The notes below the pieces were generated by a model. The model had not been told where the DNA came from. It made no database searches and saw nothing but the letters and a program-made list of their open reading frames with translations. Shown piece after piece: positions 46,727 to 55,512 of a stretch of 64,000 nucleotides of DNA; position 1 is the stretch's first letter; each line of letters opens with the position of its first letter. The DNA is from Streptomyces showdoensis (GTDB lineage: Bacteria > Actinomycetota > Actinomycetes > Streptomycetales > Streptomycetaceae): NCBI RefSeq assembly GCF_039535475.1, contig NZ_BAAAXG010000026.1, positions 3,033,501 through 3,097,500 on the forward strand. Reading direction: 5' to 3'. The position numbers and the translations under genes were made by a program.

Positions 46727-49263
46727 CGGGTCAGGGTCCCTTCACGCGTGCCGATGGTCAGGACCATCAGGTCCGGCTTGATCTGGTCGCGCTCCGGCAC
46801 GAACCGCACCGTCGGGTCCGGCGCCTCCGGCGCGTTCACGAACGACACGAAGCGCCGCAGCCGCTCCGGGTCGTCCAGCGTCTCCGCCCACTCGTCCCGG
46901 TAGCCGGCCACGTGCGCCGCCATCAGCGCCTCCAGCTCGTCGCACAGCCCCAGCGAGTCGTGCACGACGACGTCCCGCAGGTGGTCGAGGCCGCCCTCCA
47001 GGCGGTCCAGCCACACCGAGGTGCGCTCCAGGCGGTCGGCCGTGCGGATGTAGAACATCAGGAACCGGTCGATCAGCCGGATCAGCTCCGCGTCCGACAG
47101 GTCCTGGGCCAGCAGGTCCGCGTGGCGCGGGGTCGCGCCGCCGTTGCCGCCCACGTAGAGGTTCCAGCCGTTGGCCGTCGCGATGACCCCGAAGTCCTTC
47201 GACTGGGCCTCCGCGCACTCCCGGGCGCAGCCCGACACGGCCGACTTCAGCTTGTGCGGGGCGCGCAGCCCCCGGTAGCGCAGCTCCAGGCCGATCGCCA
47301 TCCGCACCGAGTCCTGCACGCCGTAGCGGCACCAGGTCTGCCCCACGCAGGACTTCACCGTCCGCAGCGCCTTGCCGTACGCGTGCCCCGACTCGAAGCC
47401 CGCGTCCACCAGCCGGGTCCAGATCGACGGGAGCTGCTCCACCCGGGCGCCGAACAGGTCGATCCGCTGGCCGCCGGTGATCTTCGTGTACAGCCCGAAG
47501 TCGCGGGCCACCTCGCCGATCACGATCAGCTTCTCGGGGGTGATCTCGCCGCCCGGGATGCGCGGCACCACCGAATAGGAGCCGTTGCGCTGGAGGTTGG
47601 CCAGGAAGTGGTCGTTGGTGTCCTGGAGCGCCGCCTGCTCGCCGTCCAGGATGTAGCCCTCCGCCCCGATCGCCGGGGCGAGGCTCGCCAGGATCGAGCC
47701 GACCGTCGGCTTGCAGACCTCGCAGCCCTCGCCGCCCTTCGCCTCCTCCCGGCCGTGCGAGTCCAGCAGCGCGGCGAACGAGGTCACCCGGAGGGTGCGG
47801 GCGATCTCGTACAGCTCGCTGCGGGTGTACGGGAAGCAGCCGCACAGGCCCGCGATGGCGGGCGGCGGCAGCAGCTTCTCGATCACCTTCACGCAACTGC
47901 CGCAGCCCGTACCCGCCTTGGTGCACCTCTTCACCTCGGACAGGCTCGCGCACCGGCCGATCGCGTGCTTGGTGACGTTGTGGCAGGAACAGATCACCGC
48001 GTCGTCCGGCAGCGCGGACGGCCCGAGCGCGGCCGGCGCGCCCGCGCCCGCCGGGAGCACCAGCCGCTCGGGGGAGACCGGCGGCTTCGTGCCCGTGAGC
48101 GGGCGGAGCAGGCCGTACGCGTCGGCGTCGCCGACCAGGACGCCGCCGAGCAGCGTGCCCTCCGCGTCGACCACCAGCTTCTTGTAGACCCCGGAGCGCG
48201 AGTCGGAGTACACGACGTCCAGCGAGCCCTCGGTGGTGCCGTGCGCGTCGCCGAACGAGGCCACGTCCACGCCCAGCAGCTTCAGCTTGGTCGACAGGTC
48301 CGCGCCGGTGAAGCCCGCGGTGTCCTCCTCGGCGATCGTCGCCGCCGCCGTCTGCGCCATCTCGTAGCCCGGCGCGACCAGGCCGTACACCCGGCCGTCC
48401 GGGGCGAGCGCGCACTCGCCGATCGCGAAGACCGAGGGGTCGGAGGTGCGGCAGTGCGCGTCCACCGCGATGCCGCCGCGCTCGCCGACCGCCAGGCCGC
48501 AGTCGCGGGCCAGCTGGTCGCGCGGGCGGACGCCCGCCGAGAACACCACCAGGTCCGTCGCCAGTTCGGAGCCGTCGGAGAGCTTCATGGCCGTCACCGC
48601 GCCGTCCTCGGTGACCACCTCCTGCGTGCCCGTCCCGGTGTGGACGGTCAGGCCCATCCGCTCGATCGTGCGCAGCAGGGCCGCGCCGCCGCCCTCGTCC
48701 ACCTGCACCGGCATCAGGCGCGGCGCGAACTCCACCACGTGGGTGTCGAGGCCCAGGCCCCGGAGCGCGCCCGCCGCCTCCAGGCCCAGCAGACCGCCGC
48801 CCACCACCGCGCCGGTCGTGGCGCCCTTCGCGTACGCCTCGATCGCCAGCAGGTCCTCGATCGTGCGGTACACGAAACAGCCCCTGGCGTCCTTGCCCGG
48901 CACCGGCGGGACGAACGGGTACGAGCCGGTGGCCAGGACCAGGGTGTCGTAGCGGATGACCTCGCCGTCGGTCGTGGTGACCGTGCGGGCCTCACGGTCG
49001 ACCGCCGCCGCCGCGGTGCCCGTACGGAGCTCCATGCCGTGCCTCTCGAAGAAGCCCTCCTCCACCAGGGACAGGTCCTCGGGGGTCCGTCCCGCGAAGT
49101 ACGAGGTCAGCTGGACGCGGTCGTAGGCGGGGCGCGGCTCCTCGCAGAGCACCACGATCCTGGTCCGCGCGGCGACGCCCCGGTCCGCCAGCGCCTCCAG
49201 GAAACGCTGGCCGACCATGCCGTGGCCGACCAGGACGAGGGTGGGGGTGGGCGGGGTCGTCAT
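46723..49263 (-). CDS. nirB: Nitrite reductase large subunit
   Basis: An 846-residue enzyme reducing nitrite to ammonia with NAD(P)H, siroheme and iron-sulfur clusters. FAD/NAD domain: LVGHGMVGQRFLEAL and VVGGGLLGLEAAGAL; BFD-like [2Fe-2S] ligands CSCHN and CGSC (near residues 424-460). Siroheme/4Fe-4S cysteines lie in SCVGQTWCRYG (about 639) and SGCARECAEA (about 679). It begins one base after the stop of the FAD oxidoreductase gene and overlaps nirD, so three genes form one operon. Confidence 0.96.
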   Translation of the reverse strand: MTTPPTPTLVLVGHGMVGQRFLEALADRGVAARTRIVVLCEEPRPAYDRVQLTSYFAGRTPEDLSLVEEGFFERHGMELRTGTAAAAVDREARTVTTTDGEVIRYDTLVLATGSYPFVPPVPGKDARGCFVYRTIEDLLAIEAYAKGATTGAVVGGGLLGLEAAGALRGLGLDTHVVEFAPRLMPVQVDEGGGAALLRTIERMGLTVHTGTGTQEVVTEDGAVTAMKLSDGSELATDLVVFSAGVRPRDQLARDCGLAVGERGGIAVDAHCRTSDPSVFAIGECALAPDGRVYGLVAPGYEMAQTAAATIAEEDTAGFTGADLSTKLKLLGVDVASFGDAHGTTEGSLDVVYSDSRSGVYKKLVVDAEGTLLGGVLVGDADAYGLLRPLTGTKPPVSPERLVLPAGAGAPAALGPSALPDDAVICSCHNVTKHAIGRCASLSEVKRCTKAGTGCGSCVKVIEKLLPPPAIAGLCGCFPYTRSELYEIARTLRVTSFAALLDSHGREEAKGGEGCEVCKPTVGSILASLAPAIGAEGYILDGEQAALQDTNDHFLANLQRNGSYSVVPRIPGGEITPEKLIVIGEVARDFGLYTKITGGQRIDLFGARVEQLPSIWTRLVDAGFESGHAYGKALRTVKSCVGQTWCRYGVQDSVRMAIGLELRYRGLRAPHKLKSAVSGCARECAEAQSKDFGVIATANGWNLYVGGNGGATPRHADLLAQDLSDAELIRLIDRFLMFYIRTADRLERTSVWLDRLEGGLDHLRDVVVHDSLGLCDELEALMAAHVAGYRDEWAETLDDPERLRRFVSFVNAPEAPDPTVRFVPERDQIKPDLMVLTIGTREGTLTR

Positions 49264-49264
49264 G

Positions 49265-50482
49265 TCAGGAACCTCCGTCGTGAGTGAGCAGATGAAGCAG
49301 AGGGGCGTCGTCGGGGAGGGGCTCGTCGCCCTCCCAGGTCCGGGCCAGCGTCCCGACCGCGGCCAGGTCGCCGAGGAGCACGCCGCCCACGAGGCGGTCG
49401 CCGCGGACGACGACCTTGCGGTAGGCGCGGCGGGTGGCGTCGGTGAGCTGCACCACGTCGTCGCCCGGGGCCGGGGTCGGGTCGCCGAACGTCGCCACGT
49501 CGAGGGGGGCGAGCGGGCCGGTGAGGGTGAGCCTCGTCAGGGCGCGGGTGCCCGTGTAGCGGGGCGCGGCCGGGGGCGAGCCCTCGCCGGCCTCCTCCGC
49601 CAGGAGCAGCTCCGCCAGGACGTCCGCCTGGTCCAGGGCCGGGCCCGCCAGGCCGTAGATCCGGCCCCGGTGCTCCGCGCAGTCGCCGATCGCGTGGACG
49701 GACGGGTCCGAGGTGCGCAGCTCGTCGTCGACCACGATGCCCCGGTGCACCTCCAGACCGGCCTCCCGGGCCAGCGCCGCCCGGGGGCGGACGCCGCAGG
49801 CCAGGACCACCACGTCGGCGTCCAGGACGTAGCCGTCCGCCAGTTCCAGGGCGGTCACGGCGCCGTCCCGCGTCCGCAGGCCGGTCACCCGGCATTCGGT
49901 GTGGACCTCCACGCCCAGGGACGTCAGGTGCTCGCGCAGCAAGACCGAGGCCTGGGAGTCCAGTTGGCGTTCCATCAGGTGCTCGGCCTGCTGGGTCAGG
50001 ATCACCTCGGCGCCCAGCGCCGCCAGGGCGCGGGCCGCCGAGACGCCCAGGAGGCCGCCGCCGATCACCGCCGCCCGGGTGCCGGGACGGACCAGCCCCC
50101 GCAGCGCCAGGCAGTCGTCCAGGGTGCGGAACGGGTGCACGCCCACGGGGAGTTCGGCGCCGCGCAGGCCGCGCAGCGGCGGCAGCACCGGGGCCGAGCC
50201 GGTCGCCAGGACCAGCCGGTCGTATGCGACCAGCGAGCCGTCGGCGCACTCCACCGTGCGGGCCGCGCGGTCGATCCGCACCGCCCGGACGCCGAGCCGG
50301 GCCGGCTCCCGCGTCCCGGGCAGCGCGATGACCTCGGGGGCGTACCGGCCGGCGAGGGCCTCCGCGAGCAGCACCCTGTTGTACGGCGCGTGCGGCTCCT
50401 CGCCGAGGAGCGTCACCGGCAGGCGCTGGGCCAGCCGGGCGCCCGCCGTTCCGCCGCCGACCACCACGATCCGTGTCCTCAT
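49265..50482 (-). CDS. NirB-like FAD-dependent oxidoreductase
   Basis: A 405-residue NAD(P)H/FAD protein similar to the front domain of NirB: IVVVGGGTAGARLAQRL, NRVLLAEALAGRY, VIGGGLLGVSAARALAALG, LACGVRPRAALAREAGL, AIGDCAEHRGRIYGLAGPAL. No iron-sulfur or siroheme part. As first gene of the nitrite reductase operon it may supply electrons to the nitrate or nitrite reductase; this is inference. Confidence 0.88.
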   Translation of the reverse strand: MRTRIVVVGGGTAGARLAQRLPVTLLGEEPHAPYNRVLLAEALAGRYAPEVIALPGTREPARLGVRAVRIDRAARTVECADGSLVAYDRLVLATGSAPVLPPLRGLRGAELPVGVHPFRTLDDCLALRGLVRPGTRAAVIGGGLLGVSAARALAALGAEVILTQQAEHLMERQLDSQASVLLREHLTSLGVEVHTECRVTGLRTRDGAVTALELADGYVLDADVVVLACGVRPRAALAREAGLEVHRGIVVDDELRTSDPSVHAIGDCAEHRGRIYGLAGPALDQADVLAELLLAEEAGEGSPPAAPRYTGTRALTRLTLTGPLAPLDVATFGDPTPAPGDDVVQLTDATRRAYRKVVVRGDRLVGGVLLGDLAAVGTLARTWEGDEPLPDDAPLLHLLTHDGGS

Positions 50483-50505
50483 GCCCGACAGCGTGCGCGG
50501 AGGGT

Positions 50506-50543
50506 GTTACCCGGTGGCATCCCCGCTGTTTCCCGTGCGGAAC
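50506..50543 (-). promoter_or_regulatory. GlnR-type box upstream of the nitrite reductase operon
   Basis: On the minus strand GTTCC-N6-GAAAC-N6-GATGC-N6-GTAAC, four 5-mers with exact 6-nt spacing as in the GlnR consensus (gTnAC-N6-GAAAC repeated). It ends 24 bp before the first gene. GlnR control of nirB is established in S. coelicolor. Confidence 0.7.
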
Positions 50544-50677
50544 GCCGATCTCACCTCGGCGGGGCCGCACTGTGAGGATTAACCGGCGGTGAGGGCCTGC
50601 TCAAGGGGGCCTTAAGGATCGTCCGGGAGGCCGCGAACGGCCGGTCGGCGCCGGTCGGCCGACCTAGGGTGCCGCAC

Positions 50678-52150
50678 GTGACCACCGAGGCTCCGCACCC
50701 TCTCTACGCCCCGCTCTCCGTACCGGTGAAGGCCGCCGCCGAGCCGCGCCGCCGCCCCGAGCCGCCCCGCCGCCCCGAGCCCGAGCCGCGCCGCCGCCCC
50801 GCCCCCGCGGCGCGCCGCCCCGGCCCCGAGCCCGAGCCCGAGCCGCCCCGCCTGTCCCCGGACCGGCTCCGCACCGCCGTCGTCGCGGGCGCCGGGGCGG
50901 TCGCCCTCTGCTGGGGCGTGCAGGCCCGCCCGTCCGCCCGGCTCGACGCCCTGTTCGCGACCGGAGCCCACCTCACCGGCCTGCTCGCCGGGTACGGCGT
51001 GCTCGTGATGCTGCTGCTCATGGCCCGGATCCCCGCGCTCGAACACGGCGTCGGAGCCGACCGGCTCGCCCGGTGGCACGCCCACGGCGGCCGGTACGCC
51101 CTCGGTCTCGTCGCCGCCCACGGCCTGCTCGCCCTGTGCGGCTACGCCGTCCACACCGGCACCGACCTGCTCACCGCCGTCCAGGGCCTGCTCGGCTACC
51201 CGTGGGTGGCCGCGGCCTGCGCGGGCACGGTCCTCTTCGTCGCGGTGGGGGTGACCTCCGCCGGAGCCGTACGCGGGCGCATCCGGCACGAGACCTGGCG
51301 CCGGGTCCATCTGCTCACCCACCTCGCGGCCGCCCTCGGCTTCGTGCACCAGCTCGCCGGACCGGACCTCGTGGGCCCCTTCACCCGCTGGATCTGGGCG
51401 ATGGCCCACGCGACGGTCGGCGTCCTGCTCGTCTGGTACCGGATCGTGGTCCCCGTCCGGCGGGCGCTCCGGCACGACCTGCGGGTCGTCGAGGTCGTCA
51501 CCGAGGGGCCCGACACGGTCTCCGTACTGGTCCGCGGCAGGGGAGTGGCCGAGCTGCAGGCCGAGCCCGGGCAGTTCTTCCGCTGGCGCTTCCTGCGGCC
51601 CGGGCTGCGCTCCACCGCCCTGCCCTTCTCGCTCTCCGCGCCCGTCCGGGACGACACCCTGCGCATCACGGTGAAGGCGATCGGCGACCACACCCGCCGG
51701 ATCCGGCGGCTGCGCCCCGGCACCCGGGTGGTGGCCACCGGCCCCTTCGGCGCGCTCACCGCCCACCGGCGCACCCGGCGCAAGGTGCTGCTGCTCGCCG
51801 GCGGCGTCGGCATCACCCCGCTGCGGGCCCTGTTCGAGACCCTGGACGGCGGTCCCGGCGACCTCACCCTGCTCTACCGGGCCTCCGACGCCGGCGCGGT
51901 CGTCCTCCGCGAGGAGCTGGAGGCCATCGCGTACGAGCGCGGGGCGGCCCTGCACTTCCTGCTCGGCCGGTCCGACGACCCCTTCGACCCGCTCGCGCCC
52001 CGGGCGCTGCGCGACCTGGTGCCGGACCTGGCCGCGCACGACGTCTACCTGTGCGGGCCGCCCGGGATGGCGCGGGCGGCGACCGCGTCCCTGATCAAGG
52101 CCGGTGTGCCGGCCGGCCGCATCCACAGCGAGGACTTCAGTCATGCCTAA
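50678..52150 (+). CDS. Ferric-reductase-like flavocytochrome (membrane heme and FAD/NAD domains)
   Basis: A 490-residue protein. A Pro/Arg/Glu-rich cytoplasmic N-tail of about 60 residues comes first. Five to six TM helices follow, with paired histidines suited to bis-heme b (RWHAHGGRYALGLVAAHGLL and RRVHLLTHLAAALGFVHQ). An FAD/NAD domain ends the protein: RSTALPFSLSAP, LLLAGGVGITPLRALFETLD, VYLCGPPGM. It carries electrons across the membrane; the acceptor is unknown. GTG 50678 may be leaderless, with TAGGGT as -10 directly before it; GTG 50669 is the alternative. Confidence 0.85.
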   Translation: MTTEAPHPLYAPLSVPVKAAAEPRRRPEPPRRPEPEPRRRPAPAARRPGPEPEPEPPRLSPDRLRTAVVAGAGAVALCWGVQARPSARLDALFATGAHLTGLLAGYGVLVMLLLMARIPALEHGVGADRLARWHAHGGRYALGLVAAHGLLALCGYAVHTGTDLLTAVQGLLGYPWVAAACAGTVLFVAVGVTSAGAVRGRIRHETWRRVHLLTHLAAALGFVHQLAGPDLVGPFTRWIWAMAHATVGVLLVWYRIVVPVRRALRHDLRVVEVVTEGPDTVSVLVRGRGVAELQAEPGQFFRWRFLRPGLRSTALPFSLSAPVRDDTLRITVKAIGDHTRRIRRLRPGTRVVATGPFGALTAHRRTRRKVLLLAGGVGITPLRALFETLDGGPGDLTLLYRASDAGAVVLREELEAIAYERGAALHFLLGRSDDPFDPLAPRALRDLVPDLAAHDVYLCGPPGMARAATASLIKAGVPAGRIHSEDFSHA

Positions 52151-52337
52151 GCACCACCGCCGGGCCACGGGCGAGCGGACCCGCCGCCGGACCGCCGCCG
52201 GGCTGCTCTCCTTCGGCGCGCTCGCCGCCACGTTCCTGACCACCGCGCTCCATCCGGCCGCCCCGCCGGCCCCGGACCGCGAACCCGCCACCCTGACCTC
52301 CGTAAGCTCTGGCGAAGCTCAACTCTCCCGGGATTGA
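52143..52337 (+). CDS. Small membrane or secreted protein overlapping the flavocytochrome gene
   Basis: A 64-residue product starting 8 bp inside the preceding gene: Arg-rich start KHHRRATGERTRRRTAAG, one hydrophobic segment (LLSFGALAATFLTTALHP) and a short Pro-rich extracytoplasmic tail. In related loci a full FMN-binding-domain protein follows the flavocytochrome; here only the signal-anchor part is present, so this may be a truncated remnant. Confidence 0.5.
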   Translation: MPKHHRRATGERTRRRTAAGLLSFGALAATFLTTALHPAAPPAPDREPATLTSVSSGEAQLSRD

Positions 52338-52374
52338 TGGAACACACAGCCATCGCGGCTCTAGGCTCGCGGGC

Positions 52375-53160
52375 ATGCCTGACATATCCCTGACCACCCT
52401 TGTCCTGCTCTGCCTCGCCGCGCTGGTGGCGGGCTGGATCGATGCCGTGGTCGGGGGCGGCGGGCTGCTCCTGCTGCCCGCGCTGCTGCTCGGGCTGCCG
52501 CACCTGCCCGCGGCCCAGATCCTCGGCACCAACAAGGCCGTCGCGATCGTCGGCACCTCGGGCGCGGCCGTCACCTACGTCCGCAAGGCGCCCGTGCAGG
52601 TGGGCCGGGCGGTGCGGATCGGTCTCGCCGCCCTCGCCGGTTCGATGGGCGGGGCCTTCTTCGCGGCCGGGATCAGCAGCGAGGTGCTGCGCCCGGTGAT
52701 CATGGTGGTGCTGGTCGGGGTGGCCGCCTTCGTGCTCTTCCGGCCCTCCTTCGGCACCCGGGTGGAGGGCGAGGCGGCGCCGCCGCTCACCCGGGCCCGG
52801 ATCGTCACCGCGATCGTCGTGGTCGGCGGCGGCATCGGCTTCTACGACGGGCTGTTCGGGCCCGGCACCGGCACCTTCCTGGTGCTCGCCCTGACCGCCG
52901 TGCTCCACCTGGACCTGGTGACGGCCTCCGCCACCGCCAAGATCGTCAACGTCTGCACCAACGTGGGCGCGCTCGCGATGTTCGCCTACCACGGCAGCGT
53001 GCTGTGGCAGCTGGCGGCGGTCATGGCCGTGTTCAACCTGACGGGCGGGATGATCGGCGCGCGGATGGCGCTGAGCAAGGGGGCCGAGTTCGTCCGCGGG
53101 GTGCTGCTGGTGGTGGTCTTCTCGCTGGTCGCCAAGCTGGCCTTCGACCAGTGGGCGTGA
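52375..53160 (+). CDS. TSUP-family (TauE/SafE) permease
   Basis: A 261-residue protein with about eight TM helices. Family hallmarks: GWIDAVVGGGGLLLLPALLLG near the start, GTNKAVAIVGTSGAAVTY, GFYDGLFGPGTGTFLVLAL, ASATAKIVNVCTNVGALAMF and NLTGGMIGARMAL. Exports or imports sulfur-containing or small organic anions in other species; the substrate is not predictable here. Confidence 0.92.
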   Translation: MPDISLTTLVLLCLAALVAGWIDAVVGGGGLLLLPALLLGLPHLPAAQILGTNKAVAIVGTSGAAVTYVRKAPVQVGRAVRIGLAALAGSMGGAFFAAGISSEVLRPVIMVVLVGVAAFVLFRPSFGTRVEGEAAPPLTRARIVTAIVVVGGGIGFYDGLFGPGTGTFLVLALTAVLHLDLVTASATAKIVNVCTNVGALAMFAYHGSVLWQLAAVMAVFNLTGGMIGARMALSKGAEFVRGVLLVVVFSLVAKLAFDQWA

Positions 53161-53200
53161 GCGCCGTGGCCGGCCGCCCCCGGTCCGCCGTGGCCGGTCC

Positions 53201-53821
53201 CTACCGGACCCCGATGAGATGGCCGAAGGCGACCACGTTGCCCTGGTAGCCGCCGGCCTTCTTCGAGAAGCCGCCGCCGCAGGTGATCACCCGGATCTCG
53301 GCGCGGTCCGCCTCCCCGTACACCTTGGCGTCGGGGAAGTGCTCCTTGTCGTAGACCTCGACCGCGTCGATCGTGAACACCGCGGTCCGGCCGTCCTGTC
53401 GGAGCACCTCGATCCGGTGGCCCTTCTTCAGCGCGCCCAGCGCGTAGAAGACCGCCGGTCCCCGGTCGTTGTCGACGTGTCCCGCGACGATCGCGGTGCC
53501 CTCGGCGCCGGGCCGGGTGCCGTCCTCGTACCAGCCGGCCAGGTTGCGGTCGGCCGCCGGCGGCACCTCCAGGGCACCCGCGGCGTCGAGCCCGAGCCCG
53601 GTCACGGGGGCGTCGACGTCGATCTCGGGGATGCGCAGCCGCAGCGGCGCCGAGGGCGGGAGCGGGTCCGCGGCGGCGTCCGTGTGGACGCTGGGCCCGG
53701 CGGCGAAGGCCTGGGCGGCGGACGGGACGGGCGGGGTGACGTCGCCCGAGCCGTTCTGGATCAGCCAGAGGCCCGCGCAGGCGGCGACGGCTATGCCCCA
53801 GCCCTTGCTGCTGTTGCTCAC
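53201..53821 (-). CDS. Class F sortase
   Basis: A 206-residue membrane-anchored transpeptidase. A signal-anchor helix (GWGIAVAACAGLWLI), an Ala/Pro-rich linker, then the sortase barrel with the catalytic His in AIVAGHVDND and the catalytic Cys in RVITCGGGFSKKAGGY. Substrate clues: it follows the gene of a secreted protein with a C-terminal TGVGGS-hydrophobic-RRR end. A strong hairpin between the two could lower sortase expression relative to its substrate. Confidence 0.92.
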   Translation of the reverse strand: MSNSSKGWGIAVAACAGLWLIQNGSGDVTPPVPSAAQAFAAGPSVHTDAAADPLPPSAPLRLRIPEIDVDAPVTGLGLDAAGALEVPPAADRNLAGWYEDGTRPGAEGTAIVAGHVDNDRGPAVFYALGALKKGHRIEVLRQDGRTAVFTIDAVEVYDKEHFPDAKVYGEADRAEIRVITCGGGFSKKAGGYQGNVVAFGHLIGVR

Positions 53822-53847
53822 GGACGTTCTCCCACGGGCGGTGTGGT

Positions 53848-53890
53848 CCTGCCCCCGCCGGGCCGTCAGCGGGCACGCGGCGGGGGCAGG
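53848..53890 (-). terminator. Hairpin between the surface-protein and sortase genes
   Basis: CCTGCCCCCGCCG (53848-53860) with CGGCGGGGGCAGG (53878-53890), 17-nt loop. Confidence 0.7.
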
Positions 53891-53906
53891 AGGGGTGGCG
53901 GTACGG

Positions 53907-54434
53907 TCAGTCGCCCTGCGCGCCGCTCGCCCGGCGGCGCAGGAGCCAGGTACCGCCTACGGCAGCCGCGGCCAGCACCGCCGCGCCTGCCGTGACCTGG
54001 GCGGTGTCGGGGCCCACGCTGCCGCCGACGCCGGTCTGCACATGGCCGCTCGGGCTCTTGTGCTTGACGACGAGGTCGCCGCGGGCGGTCCGCCCGTTGT
54101 CGCAGGCGACGCTGATGCCGTAGGTGCCTGCCTTGGCGTGGTGGGGCACCCTGAACTGGCCGACCACGACCTCCTTGTGGGTACTGGGGTTGAGCTGGAA
54201 GTCGCCCGCGCCGAGCGAGTTCGCGTCCCCGACGCCGTGGCCGTGGGAGCCGCAGGCGAGGGTGTTCACGGTGACCTCGGTGCCCGGGTCGGCCGAGGAG
54301 GGGTAGATCTCCAGCGCCTCGGGGCGTCCGTCGTGCCCGTCGTTGTTCGCGTACGCCAGGGGCGCGGCGAAGGCTCCGAGGGCGACGAGCGTCAGCGCGG
54401 TACCGGTGAGCAGGGGGACAGGGGTGCGGCGCAT
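53907..54434 (-). CDS. Secreted protein linked to the class F sortase
   Basis: A 175-residue exported protein: signal peptide (LLTGTALTLVALGAFAAPLAYA), an Ig-like domain with two conserved cysteines (NTLACGSHG and SVACDNG), and a C-terminal hydrophobic anchor AAVLAAAAVGGTWLLRRRAS preceded by QTGVGGSVGPD. There is no LPxTG or LAxTG; TGVGGS could be an unusual sorting sequence. ATG 54434 was chosen because the signal peptide starts there. Confidence 0.8.
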   Translation of the reverse strand: MRRTPVPLLTGTALTLVALGAFAAPLAYANNDGHDGRPEALEIYPSSADPGTEVTVNTLACGSHGHGVGDANSLGAGDFQLNPSTHKEVVVGQFRVPHHAKAGTYGISVACDNGRTARGDLVVKHKSPSGHVQTGVGGSVGPDTAQVTAGAAVLAAAAVGGTWLLRRRASGAQGD

Positions 54435-54518
54435 GGGGGCCTCCGTGGCGCGCGGACGGTCTTCCGGAAAGGGGCTTCCGTAGGACCGAGATAAGCGCCC
54501 GCCCGGGACCGGCGCCTG

Positions 54519-54534
54519 CTGATGTCCCATCAGA
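54519..54534 (-). promoter_or_regulatory. Surface-gene palindrome, copy 4
   Basis: On the minus strand TCTGATGGGACATCAG, identical to the copy at 4612-4627 except one central base, and 85 bp before the ATG at 54434. Confidence 0.6.
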
Positions 54535-54652
54535 ATTGCTCCGTCCGGTACGGCGCGTCGCCTGGAGTCCGGGAGTTTTCGCAGCTCAGGGCGGGTTCCG
54601 CCGCGTCAGCTGACGGGGCGTGCCGAACGGGTGAGCGGGCGCCGCGCCCGGG

Positions 54653-55444
54653 TCAGAGGGTCTCCCAGGGCGCCGCGCCGTACGCCGCGTACACCCGGTC
54701 CATCAGCTCCTCGTCGACCACGAGCCCGACCCCGTCGATGCGGGAGACCGGGGCGATGCCCCGCGAGTTCGTCACGAAGGCCGAGCGGAAGGAGGGCAGG
54801 TCCGCCAGGGTCACCCGGCGGCTGGTGGAGGGCAGCCGCGGGGCGAGCAGGGCCATGGTGATGCCGGCCAGGCAGGGTGCCGACGGCCAGATCACCGAAG
54901 TGCCGTCCCAGAAGGCGATGTTGGTGACCGCGCCCTCGGCGATCTCGCCGTCCGGCCCCGTCAGCAGGGCCTCGTCGAAGCCCGCCCGGCGGGCCGCCTC
55001 GCCGTGGAAGGTCTGGCCGAAGCCGCCCAGGTGCTTGATGTGCGCGGCGGGACGCCAGTACGTGACCGAGCGCAGCGCCTGCGGGGTGCGGTCCGGCGGG
55101 AAGGGCGCCCGTACGGTCACGACGGTCCGGGCGCCGTCGTACACGTAGACCCGCGCGGAGGCGTCCCGCCGCCCGGCCGCCTCCAGGGCCGCGCCGACCA
55201 GCGCCCGGACCCGGCCGCCGTCCAGGCCCCGGTCGAACAGCTCGCGGGTGGCCCGGTCCAGGCGGTCCAGGTGCAGGCCGAGGCCCTGGACCCGGCCGTC
55301 GCGGACCTGCATGGCGGTGAAGTGGCCGTAGCCGCTCATCAGGGTCGCGAGGAGCTCCGGGTCGGCGACGGGGGAGCCGTCGACCTCGACGTGCAGGGCA
55401 GGGGTCTCGGCGGGCGGCGTGGCGGGTGCGGCGGGGGTGGTCAT
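54653..55444 (-). CDS. Class IV aminotransferase family protein
   Basis: A 263-residue PLP fold-IV protein (branched-chain aminotransferase / aminodeoxychorismate lyase group). Lys in AAHIKHLGGFGQ would hold PLP; FDEALLTGPDGEIAEGAVTN is the standard cofactor-phosphate region; TNSRGIAPVSRIDG the C-terminal part. Start ATG 55444 within a run of two possible starts. Divergent from the FMN reductase across the SoxR-type box. Confidence 0.88.
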   Translation of the reverse strand: MTTPAAPATPPAETPALHVEVDGSPVADPELLATLMSGYGHFTAMQVRDGRVQGLGLHLDRLDRATRELFDRGLDGGRVRALVGAALEAAGRRDASARVYVYDGARTVVTVRAPFPPDRTPQALRSVTYWRPAAHIKHLGGFGQTFHGEAARRAGFDEALLTGPDGEIAEGAVTNIAFWDGTSVIWPSAPCLAGITMALLAPRLPSTSRRVTLADLPSFRSAFVTNSRGIAPVSRIDGVGLVVDEELMDRVYAAYGAAPWETL

Positions 55445-55474
55445 GGGTTCCACCGTATGCCCGGAGACCGGGGC

Positions 55475-55505
55475 TTGACCTCGACTTAACTTGAGGTACC
55501 ACGAT
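55475..55505 (+). promoter_or_regulatory. SoxR-type promoter of the FMN reductase gene
   Basis: CCTCGACTTAACTTGAGG (55479-55496) matches the SoxR box CCTCAAGTTAACTTGAGG at 16 of 18 positions. It sits between TTGACC (-35, 55475-55480) and CACGAT (-10, 55500-55505) at a 19-bp spacing, the over-long spacer typical of MerR/SoxR promoters. SoxR control of the orthologous reductase is established in S. coelicolor. Confidence 0.8.
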
Positions 55506-55512
55506 CCTCGGC

